Part shown: positions 1 through 5,931 of the stretch, piece after piece
How positions within the stretch are numbered: the stretch's first letter is position 1
Layout of the letters: each line of letters opens with the position of its first letter
NCBI GenBank assembly: GCA_002733465.1
Contig: NVVT01000009.1
Coordinates: 114,175 to 125,342, forward strand
DNA: 11,168 nucleotides
From: Kangiella sp.
GTDB lineage: Bacteria > Pseudomonadota > Gammaproteobacteria > Enterobacterales > Kangiellaceae
Direction: 5' to 3'
Notes under the pieces: generated by a model
Told to the model about the DNA's origin: nothing
Databases searched by the model: none
What the model saw: the letters and a program-made list of their open reading frames with translations, nothing else
Position numbers and translations under genes: made by a program

Positions 1-353
1 GCAAAAGATGCTCCAACTGTTTGATTACCATTCATTGAAACATTACAGCTTGTTAAACCGCTACAAGCTCCAGTCCAACCACTGAACTGCATACCCGAAG
101 CAGGTGTTGCGCTAAGGGCAACGTTGGTACCTTCATCATAGGTTTCATTACAGTCACCTCCACAATCAATTCCATCCGCATTTGAAGTTACAGAACCTTC
201 TCCAGTTTTAGAGACGCTTAAAGTAAAACGAGATATTTCGTCGTCTTCTTCCTCTTCGCCTCCACCGCAGGCCGAAACTAAAGCCAACATTGAAACAATG
301 CCGATAAGATAAAAGTTTTTTAGCAATTGAGCATAAGTCAAAAATTTCATCAT
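1..353 (-). CDS. Lipoprotein with InlB B-repeat-like domain (partial, 3' end outside window)
   Basis: The reading frame is open from an ATG at 351-353 to the left edge, giving 117 complete codons and no stop. Residues 1-29 form a lipoprotein signal peptide: a hydrophobic stretch ending in the lipobox VSAC, with Cys29 as the predicted lipidation site. A glycine spacer and an acidic run (GGGEEEEDDE) follow, as expected for a surface tether. From about residue 43 the sequence matches the bacterial repeat pattern 'G-x-G-x-V-T-S...G-I-D-C-G..C...Y..G..V.L.A.P..G..F.GW.GAC.G...C.V.M', with four cysteines (64, 68, 97, 103). This is usual for divergent InlB B-repeat / bacterial repeat-2 modules in secreted adhesin- or enzyme-like proteins. 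A second ATG follows directly (348-350), and neither start has a strong Shine-Dalgarno sequence. The C-terminal domains, and so the function, are not visible. It is transcribed away from the glycan genes and may be unrelated to them. Confidence 0.85.
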   Translation of the reverse strand, partial: MMKFLTYAQLLKNFYLIGIVSMLALVSACGGGEEEEDDEISRFTLSVSKTGEGSVTSNADGIDCGGDCNETYDEGTNVALSATPASGMQFSGWTGACSGLTSCNVSMNGNQTVGASF

Positions 354-518
354 CAAATCCAGTGTTATAATTAATAAAACGTTTTAAAAACAAAAATTAT
401 TTGTGATTTGACGCTAATCAGTTAAAAATACATTTTTCTTAACTTCTTCAACGGACAAACTTTCAATTGACAAAAACAAGGTAAACTGCCAAACCACAAA
501 CCTATATCGGGTATTCTA

Positions 519-556
519 GGAAAAAATTAAATTAGAAAATGTGCATATTGCACATT
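519..556 (-). terminator. Candidate intrinsic terminator downstream of the beta-helix gene
   Basis: Positions 538-556 form a perfect 8-bp inverted repeat around three bases (AATGTGCA-TAT-TGCACATT). Read on the minus strand it is followed by a T-rich run with six consecutive Ts (positions 537 down to 519). It lies about 80 nt beyond the stop of the minus-strand beta-helix gene and before the next minus-strand gene, which suits an intrinsic terminator. The stem has only three G/C pairs and the nearest downstream Ts are interrupted, so it may be weak. A transcription-factor dyad upstream of the lipoprotein gene is the alternative reading. Confidence 0.45.
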
Positions 557-636
557 ATGAGAAGATGGGAGTTAGGAATTAGTTAAGATGACGACTAAGT
601 CTCAAGAATGAAACTATAAGAATTAATGTTTTAACT

Positions 637-2613
637 TTAGTCTATAGATGCTTCGATATAAGTGATTCCGCTTACTCCAGTAGAATAAACAGCTTGAACA
701 GCGAATTTTTCACATTTTCCAGAATACGAATAACTTAGTTGTGTTTCCGGTAAGGCTTTAATTAAATCGAGTTTAAAAGGGTTCTCAGTTACACAGTTAA
801 CTTGCCAGCCTTTTACCTCATTACGAGTCGAACCAGTAAAATGTTCCCACGCAATACGATAATGATTAGCCTCACTTTTTGGATCTTTATTGACTCTTAC
901 CACTAACGGTGGGATTTCCTTTTTGATATATTTCCAAAAATATTCACTCATACTTTCGTTTTTTAAAACAGCACCCCGATTTCCAATGATCTCAACAGTA
1001 CCACCACCAACTTTTAAGGCTTTTAGGTTGGAATAATTTTGCATATTTTTAGCTATGATATCTTCTCCTGCGATAGGCCAACGCCTTGTTTTAGTCAAAG
1101 TATCAAAATCCTTGTCTCCAAAGAACGTATCACTTTTACCGTTATAATAAAGTTGAGATTCTGGCAAGTATTCTGGTTTGGCTCCTTGATCTATCAACAT
1201 GGGAATATCGCTAATAATGACTGATTGATCATAAGAAATAGATTTTTTTGCAAAGGCTCTTCTCAAACTGCTACTGCCTTTAAAACCTCGTGCTTTTCCT
1301 AGGAAAGAATCCTTTAATACCAAAGGTTTTTTTGATTGTAAAAGCCAAGCGCCACACCTGTTTTTTTGCGGAGTACAAGTACCTTCAGAGTCATAGGAAA
1401 CTAAGTTGCGCCACTGATGTGCTGGCCCGGCTTTAGAATCTAACAAAGATAAGGAAAGCTTGTTATTTACCGCTAATAAACCGGAAACAATAATTTCAGA
1501 GTTTCTCTTTACGCATCCTGTTGCTGGATAAGCATCTAATCCAGCATAATTTTTATAATGAGGGGCTGCTATAGCTAAAGAGTCAAAAACGATATTATCT
1601 TGGCTAAGGTGGGCTGAATCACAGTAATTACTAAATCCACCGTAAGGTTGAGAGCCTCTGTGTTCATCTAATCTTACTAAAGAGCGTCTAGTGACTGAAC
1701 CACTTGAACTTCTAGTCATAATTCCATAACGATTATGTCCCCAATCATAACTATTCTGAAAAAGTGGTGTACCGCCATTAACTCTCATACCGGCATTTGA
1801 GCATTGGCCTTTTTTTGCTTCTTTAGCGTTACTACAAGGAAGACCCCAAGTACCTGCTCCTTGTGCGCCGACAAAGTCAATAATTAAATGTTCGCCGGGA
1901 CCAGTTGTAGTAAATGATTCTCTTTGTACATCTTTAAGTACAAAACCCACTATCGCCACATTTTCACTCGGGCTCAGTTGAAAGGCATTCTTTTGTTTTC
2001 CAATATCTTTATTCGCAGTGCCCGAAACGGTTACTCCGCCAGGAGATTCTGCAATAACGGTTGTAAACTGTTTATCCGTGCCATTTGGTGGCGCACTCCT
2101 TTTAAAGGCATTTTCATAGCTACCATCACCATCGACAGAAACAGGATATAGACCGTCGGGAATAATAAGCGTATCGCCACTTCTCATTTTTACTCCCGCA
2201 ATTCCAATATATTTAGAAACTCCTTTTTTGCCTGCAACCACTATTTTGCTCTTACCGCTTTTATCTACATGAACGACCATGGATGCATAGCTAGATGACT
2301 CATAATTACTACATTTGATACGAATATAGAATCCTCTACCAAAAGCTAGTTGACTAGTATCCCAAGTTATCTTGCCGGATTGCGGGTGAACCAATACGTC
2401 ATCGTGCCCTAAATCCTTACGACAAAGGTTTACGTTTCCTATGATCTTGGGGGAAAATTCAAAGGTAGCACCATACTTTATTACATGGTTTCCCATATTT
2501 TCTATAACAATTGAATCGACTGCGTCTTTTTTACCTTGAACGGTTAACACAAGAAAAACTAATGGCAATAAGATAAAAGTACTTAGAGATTGTTTGAATA
2601 TTGATTTTTTCAA
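637..2613 (-). CDS. Secreted parallel beta-helix protein with Ig-like and FN3-like flanks; possible polysaccharide lyase
   Basis: 658 aa. Residues 1-27 look like a Sec signal peptide: KK, then a long hydrophobic core. Residues 33-117 resemble a putative Ig (He_PIG-like) domain, with 'SGKITWDTSQLAFGRGFYIRIKC'-type spacing. From about 125 to 560 the pattern is right-handed beta-helix, opening with GDTLIIPDGLYPV (146-158), then a 'vIaesPGGVtvsG' rung (186-198) and repeated short beta-strand/turn units. That opening is typical of PL6-, pectate-lyase- and chondroitinase-B-like folds. Residues 568-658 look like a fibronectin-III-like module. There are several cysteines, consistent with an exported protein. 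The start is a TTG (2611-2613), supported by the strong Shine-Dalgarno GGAAGG six bases upstream and by the signal peptide that follows. It is divergent from the sulfotransferase operon, which suggests action on the same glycan. Catalytic residues cannot be assigned by eye, so lyase, hydrolase or non-enzymatic binding all remain possible. Confidence 0.8.
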   Translation of the reverse strand: MKKSIFKQSLSTFILLPLVFLVLTVQGKKDAVDSIVIENMGNHVIKYGATFEFSPKIIGNVNLCRKDLGHDDVLVHPQSGKITWDTSQLAFGRGFYIRIKCSNYESSSYASMVVHVDKSGKSKIVVAGKKGVSKYIGIAGVKMRSGDTLIIPDGLYPVSVDGDGSYENAFKRSAPPNGTDKQFTTVIAESPGGVTVSGTANKDIGKQKNAFQLSPSENVAIVGFVLKDVQRESFTTTGPGEHLIIDFVGAQGAGTWGLPCSNAKEAKKGQCSNAGMRVNGGTPLFQNSYDWGHNRYGIMTRSSSGSVTRRSLVRLDEHRGSQPYGGFSNYCDSAHLSQDNIVFDSLAIAAPHYKNYAGLDAYPATGCVKRNSEIIVSGLLAVNNKLSLSLLDSKAGPAHQWRNLVSYDSEGTCTPQKNRCGAWLLQSKKPLVLKDSFLGKARGFKGSSSLRRAFAKKSISYDQSVIISDIPMLIDQGAKPEYLPESQLYYNGKSDTFFGDKDFDTLTKTRRWPIAGEDIIAKNMQNYSNLKALKVGGGTVEIIGNRGAVLKNESMSEYFWKYIKKEIPPLVVRVNKDPKSEANHYRIAWEHFTGSTRNEVKGWQVNCVTENPFKLDLIKALPETQLSYSYSGKCEKFAVQAVYSTGVSGITYIEASID

Positions 2614-2619
2614 TCTAAA

Positions 2620-2625
2620 CCTTCC
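2620..2625 (-). promoter_or_regulatory. Shine-Dalgarno site fixing a TTG start
   Basis: On the minus strand this reads GGAAGG, six bases before the TTG at 2613-2611. No ATG upstream in this frame competes, and the first codons encode a clean signal peptide (MKKSIFKQ...), so the site supports the rare TTG start of the beta-helix gene. Confidence 0.7.
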
Positions 2626-2651
2626 AAAATTTATATTTCCGACTAGAATTC

Positions 2652-2680
2652 ATTTTGTGCATTATTATCTATTTCGTCAA
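2652..2680 (-). promoter_or_regulatory. Candidate sigma-70-type promoter of the beta-helix gene
   Basis: On the minus strand, TTGACG (2680-2675, five of six to the -35 consensus) is followed after exactly 17 bases by CAAAAT (2657-2652, four of six to the -10 consensus). Transcription would start near 2645, leaving a leader of about 30 nt with the GGAAGG ribosome site. The spacing is ideal, but the -10 is weak and nothing else confirms it. Confidence 0.45.
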
Positions 2681-2698
2681 GGTAAAATCTATAGCAAA

Positions 2699-2716
2699 AA
2701 CAAAGTTAACTTTGTT
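2699..2716. promoter_or_regulatory. Perfect 18-bp palindrome, candidate operator between divergent genes
   Basis: AACAAAGTTAACTTTGTT is its own reverse complement over all 18 bases. It sits in the 184-bp gap between the divergent beta-helix gene and the arylsulfotransferase-like gene. It ends five bases before a TATAAT hexamer on the plus strand, so a bound dimer would cover the -35/spacer region of the operon promoter. Relative to the proposed minus-strand promoter its centre lies about 62 bases upstream of the start, a common activator position. I cannot assign it to a known regulator family. Confidence 0.5.
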
Positions 2717-2721
2717 ATACT

Positions 2722-2727
2722 TATAAT
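2722..2727 (+). promoter_or_regulatory. Candidate -10 element of the six-gene operon
   Basis: A perfect TATAAT hexamer lies 70 bases before the first gene of the plus-strand block. At the expected 16-18 base spacing no good -35 is present; the bases there belong to the palindrome at 2699-2716. The promoter may therefore need an activator or be blocked by the palindrome-binding protein. In AT-rich DNA a chance match is possible. Confidence 0.35.
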
Positions 2728-2797
2728 CACACCTAAGCCATTGAAGTTTCACTGGTAATTACGCAAAAAGTCAGTTTTATAAGGAATTTTCTTCAGT

Positions 2798-4111
2798 ATG
2801 TCTAAGAAAAAAAACAATTCTAAATCTTCAGCCGAACAACTGAGCAAGCGGATTTCATTATTCTCTTTAGTTTTCCTTATTTCAGGCGCCATTTTTGCTT
2901 ATGGTTTGGCGGTTGGCAACTTTAAAATGTGGCCCTTTAAAACCATAGAGTCTATGTATAGTGGCGCATTATCACTCATTCGTCATGGTGAATTAGTGCC
3001 TGTTAATAGATTAATTAAAGCCCCTAAACATGTTTCAAGAAAGCGAGTTGTTACTTATCAAGCTGATAAAGTTCAACCTGGTTATTACGCATATATGGGA
3101 TACGATGGAGAAAACCTTCGTTACGCGGCTTGGCTTCAAAACGAAAAAGGCGAGAAAATACACGAGTGGGATCTCTCTTATCTAAAATTAGATGAAGATG
3201 GGCCGTTGAATGGTTCTGATTCACCCCATGCATTTAGTGTGTTAAAAGATGGTTCGGTTGTTGTAACCTTTGACTCTGGTGATGTAATGGCTAGATTGGA
3301 TCAATGCAGTAATTCTATGTGGGTTAAACAAGGTGTCTACCATCATTCATTAACCAAAGGTTTAGGCAATACTATGTGGGCTTGGCGTGGAGACAATACT
3401 GCGTACGGTCATTACAATTATCTTTCACAATTTGATTTAGATACCGGTGACACCCTTGCGGAAATAGGATTAATCGAAGACTTAATTCAATCTCCAGCAA
3501 CGCCTGCAGGAATATTTAGCGTTCGAGCTGATTACCCTTTCAAAAAGTGGAATAAGACACCTGGCGACAAAGCAAAGTACGATCTTTTTCACCCTAATGA
3601 TATTGATGTCTTATCGCTTGAACTCGCAGATAAATTCCCTATGTTTAAAGCCGGTGACCTTTTAATGAGCTTTAGGCGTATACATCTTGTGGCAGTTGTT
3701 GATCCATTAACCTATGAGATTAAATGGGCTAGAAACGGACCTTGGATTTATCAACATGATCCCGATTTTACGGCAGATGGAAAAATTTCAGTCTATAGTA
3801 ATAACTCAGGTTTAGGTCGTTCAGAAATTATTAAAATTGATCCTGCAACAGGTGAATTAACCAATGAACTATTAGCCGGTGACTTTAAATTTTATTCTGC
3901 AGCCCAGGGTAAACATCAATATTTGCCAAATGGCAATTTATTGGTCATTGTTCCCGATGAAGGTCGTGCGGTTCAAATAACCGCTACGGGTGATAAAGTG
4001 TTTGAGCATAATAATATTTCGGCGATTTCACCACTTTATAATGAACATATCGCTAACGGAATTTGGTTCGACACCAATTATTTTAATGAAGTGCCTAGTT
4101 GTTCAAAATAA
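2798..4111 (+). CDS. Membrane-anchored arylsulfotransferase (ASST)-like beta-propeller protein
   Basis: 437 aa. A short lysine-rich N-terminus precedes one transmembrane segment (about 20-41), so the body is predicted to be periplasmic. The rest reads as a propeller with repeated 'DG.vvvtfdsg', 'qfDLdTGdtl' and 'kIDPaTGEl' blades. Residues 264-335 carry the arylsulfotransferase-family signature: HPNDIDVL (265-272), a beta-strand with S-F-R-R (291-294), 'vDPlTyeIkW' (301-310), QHDPDF (319-324) and 'G.IsVYsNN'. Characterised ASST enzymes move sulfate between phenolic sulfates and phenols in the periplasm without PAPS, using a catalytic histidine. His265 and His320 are conserved-looking candidates here, but activity is not shown. 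AAGGA at 2781-2785 is a plausible though distant ribosome site. It is first in a same-strand block that includes a PAPS-type sulfotransferase. Alternative: a non-catalytic propeller that binds glycan or aryl groups. Confidence 0.8.
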   Translation: MSKKKNNSKSSAEQLSKRISLFSLVFLISGAIFAYGLAVGNFKMWPFKTIESMYSGALSLIRHGELVPVNRLIKAPKHVSRKRVVTYQADKVQPGYYAYMGYDGENLRYAAWLQNEKGEKIHEWDLSYLKLDEDGPLNGSDSPHAFSVLKDGSVVVTFDSGDVMARLDQCSNSMWVKQGVYHHSLTKGLGNTMWAWRGDNTAYGHYNYLSQFDLDTGDTLAEIGLIEDLIQSPATPAGIFSVRADYPFKKWNKTPGDKAKYDLFHPNDIDVLSLELADKFPMFKAGDLLMSFRRIHLVAVVDPLTYEIKWARNGPWIYQHDPDFTADGKISVYSNNSGLGRSEIIKIDPATGELTNELLAGDFKFYSAAQGKHQYLPNGNLLVIVPDEGRAVQITATGDKVFEHNNISAISPLYNEHIANGIWFDTNYFNEVPSCSK

Positions 4112-4163
4112 ATCTAGAACGCTTAGTTAACACAATATATTTTTAGTAGCAGGAGTAATTTAA

Positions 4164-4403
4164 ATGAAAATAATTATCTTTATAGCATTAATCGTCATCC
4201 TTTATTCCACCAATGCACAAGCTTATGTCGGTCCAGGTCTAGGTGTAGGTGTAATAGGCGCAATCGTTGGTGTAGTCGGCGCAATTTTAATGGCAATCAT
4301 TGGCGTTTTTTGGTATCCCTTAAAACGACTGTTTGGTAAAGGCGGTGATGATGATGAAAATCTTGATGATGACGAAGAAGATTCAGAAAAAGATAAAACT
4401 TAA
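4164..4403 (+). CDS. Small exported glycine-rich single-pass membrane protein (YVGPG type)
   Basis: 79 aa. Residues 1-20 are a signal peptide ending AQA, with the mature protein starting YVGPG. A glycine-spaced hydrophobic segment (about 26-50, GLGVGVIGAIVGVVGA) follows, with GxxxG-type packing, then a basic stretch (YPLKRLFGKG, 51-60) and a very acidic tail (61-79, mostly D/E). The basic stretch after the membrane segment places the acidic tail in the cytoplasm. AGGAG at 4151-4155, eight bases before the ATG, is the best ribosome site in the operon. It starts 52 bases after the ASST-like gene. From general familiarity, short proteins starting AYVGPG recur beside glycan-modification genes, but I know of no assigned function. 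The glycine zipper suggests helix-helix contact, perhaps self-assembly or docking to the neighbouring membrane proteins (inference). Confidence 0.8.
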   Translation: MKIIIFIALIVILYSTNAQAYVGPGLGVGVIGAIVGVVGAILMAIIGVFWYPLKRLFGKGGDDDENLDDDEEDSEKDKT

Positions 4404-4449
4404 AAATCAATCATTGAGCCAGAACTTATTACGAGCAGTGTATTAAATC

Positions 4450-4836
4450 ATGAATTATTTTTTTCTATTATTGATGTCGGTTATTTTTGTTGAATTATTT
4501 TTATTTCTAAAAATAATCACCGATGCTCAGTCCGTTATGGCGTTATCCGCAAAATCTGTCAAAGTCATGCAATCAAAAAAGATGACTGATAGAGAAAAAG
4601 AAAAATTTATGAGAACTAACTCAGTAACGATGCTGAGTACTACTTTCAAATTTATTGGTAAATTTATTTTGATTTTTGCGGTATTGTTTGGCATTCTTTG
4701 GTCAATAGCTCAATATGAACCAATGCTAGCTTCGCAGATTGAATCTGATTTTTATTCAATTACTATTATCATTGGTTTAACACTCGCTACTCTTGGGTAC
4801 GTTTGGATTAGAAATGTCATTCGCAGAAAATTATAG
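4450..4836 (+). CDS. Hypothetical membrane protein, about three transmembrane segments
   Basis: 128 aa; not recognised. Hydrophobic segments lie at about 3-23, 67-87 and 101-121. Between the first two is a charged, probably helical loop (about 36-57, with KSKKMTDREKEKFMR). The C-terminus is basic (RNVIRRKL), suggesting it stays in the cytoplasm. The gene lies 46 bases after the YVGPG protein gene and overlaps the sulfotransferase start by 23 bases, so the two are probably translationally coupled. No strong Shine-Dalgarno sequence precedes the ATG. By position it could anchor or assist the sulfotransferase or the ASST-like protein, but no motif supports a specific role. Confidence 0.7.
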   Translation: MNYFFLLLMSVIFVELFLFLKIITDAQSVMALSAKSVKVMQSKKMTDREKEKFMRTNSVTMLSTTFKFIGKFILIFAVLFGILWSIAQYEPMLASQIESDFYSITIIIGLTLATLGYVWIRNVIRRKL

Positions 4837-5899
4837 TTTTCTAGATCGCACGTTACATCATATTGCTTTTTCAATTCCAGGCTTACAAAAATTTGTGGCT
4901 GAAATGGAAAGTGATATCTATGCAAAAGATCTAAACAAGATTGATCTGGGTAATGAAATTTTCGTTACCGGCTTACCTCGATCAGGTACTACCCTTCTGC
5001 TCGATCTATTACATAAAACTGACGAATTTTGCACTTTCTCCTACCGTCATATGCCATTCATATTAGCGCCATTGTTCTGGAAAAAGATATCACAACCATT
5101 TTCTAAAGAAGCTAAAGAAGTCGAACGCGCACATGGAGATGGTATGAAAGTTTCGTTTGACAGTCCAGAAGCATTTGAAGAGGTGGTATGGCTAAGCTAT
5201 TTAAAAGAGCAATACGTTAAACAAAATCATCTTGCACCATTAACTTTAAAGAACACTAATAAAAAATTTGCTAAAGCGATCAAGTTGACCGTTAAAAAAC
5301 TAATTCTAGAAAATCAATCAGAGCGACAAACTGCTAAAAGATACATTTCAAAAAACAATGCAAATTGTTCACGTTTACCTGTATTAAAAAAACTGTTTCC
5401 GACCGCCACTATTTTAATCCCTTTTAGAGAACCATTTGCGCATATAGGTTCATTAATGAAACAGCATGAACAATTTTGTGAAATGCACAAAGATGATACT
5501 TTTGCAAAGAGCTATATGAAATGGCTTGGTCATTACGATTTTGGCGAAAATTTCAAACCCATCAATTTTGACAACTGGTTAGATTCTCAACCATCTAATC
5601 CTAACTATAATTCCGAAGAGTTTTGGCTTTCTTATTGGATTGCATCTTATGAAAATATTTTAAAACAGATCGGTAATAATGTTCATTTGATAGATTATAA
5701 TAAGCTGTTAATAAAACCCACAGAGTCACTTGCACGAATTGGCGAAATAACAAAATTAAAAGATGTAAAAACATTTTCGTCCTATTCAAGTGAAATACGT
5801 AATCCAACATCAAAACCAAAAAATACAGACTCCATAAATTCAAATTTAGTAGACAAAGCAAACAATCTCTATCAACGCCTTCAAGAGTCAGCACTTTAA
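4814..5899 (+). CDS. PAPS-dependent sulfotransferase (Sulfotransfer_3-like)
   Basis: 361 aa from the ATG at 4814. The 5'-phosphosulfate loop is clear at 50-60 (FVTGLPRSGTT), followed by the family block 'SYRHMPFILAP' (76-86) and 'RAHGDG...SPEAFEE' (105-123). The 3'-phosphate-binding region is ILIPFREPFAHIGSL (200-214), with Arg205 and Ser213. These features mark a cytoplasmic enzyme that moves sulfate from PAPS to a hydroxyl group, here most likely on a glycan or lipid-linked sugar given the neighbouring GT4 and flippase genes. A longer reading from TTG at 4793 would add seven residues and run further into the preceding gene. The ATG is preferred because homologues usually have short N-termini and a GGA lies six bases before it. 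Even so it overlaps the upstream gene by 23 bases. The acceptor cannot be read from sequence. Confidence 0.9.
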   Translation: MSFAENYSFLDRTLHHIAFSIPGLQKFVAEMESDIYAKDLNKIDLGNEIFVTGLPRSGTTLLLDLLHKTDEFCTFSYRHMPFILAPLFWKKISQPFSKEAKEVERAHGDGMKVSFDSPEAFEEVVWLSYLKEQYVKQNHLAPLTLKNTNKKFAKAIKLTVKKLILENQSERQTAKRYISKNNANCSRLPVLKKLFPTATILIPFREPFAHIGSLMKQHEQFCEMHKDDTFAKSYMKWLGHYDFGENFKPINFDNWLDSQPSNPNYNSEEFWLSYWIASYENILKQIGNNVHLIDYNKLLIKPTESLARIGEITKLKDVKTFSSYSSEIRNPTSKPKNTDSINSNLVDKANNLYQRLQESAL

Positions 5900-5931
5900 A
5901 CCAAAAGTCTTTAAACAAAAGAATCTCATCT

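Noticed and set aside
208..393. Minus-strand 61-codon open frame overlapping the lipoprotein start
   Set aside because: It is another frame of the lipoprotein gene, with an arginine-rich tail from the acidic run read out of frame. The lipobox and repeat domain support the other frame.
467..472. Plus-strand TTGACA hexamer as a promoter -35
   Set aside because: No -10-like hexamer lies at 16-18 bases, and no plus-strand gene follows until 2798.
1039..2151. Plus-strand short open frames (1039-1224 and 1924-2151) inside the beta-helix gene
   Set aside because: They lie antisense to a well-supported 658-aa protein and show no ribosome site or recognisable protein pattern.
2798..4111. Reading the propeller protein as a PQQ-dependent dehydrogenase
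   Set aside because: The blades lack the tryptophan-docking pattern I would expect, whereas the HPND...QHDP...NN signature fits the arylsulfotransferase family.
4793..4836. TTG at 4793 as the sulfotransferase start
   Set aside because: It adds seven residues with no family support and deepens the overlap with the preceding gene. The ATG at 4814 has a GGA at suitable distance.
5601..5918. Minus-strand 105-codon open frame opposite the sulfotransferase C-terminus
   Set aside because: It is antisense to the conserved sulfotransferase frame. Its leucine/phenylalanine richness is what antisense reading of AT-rich lysine/asparagine/glutamate codons gives.
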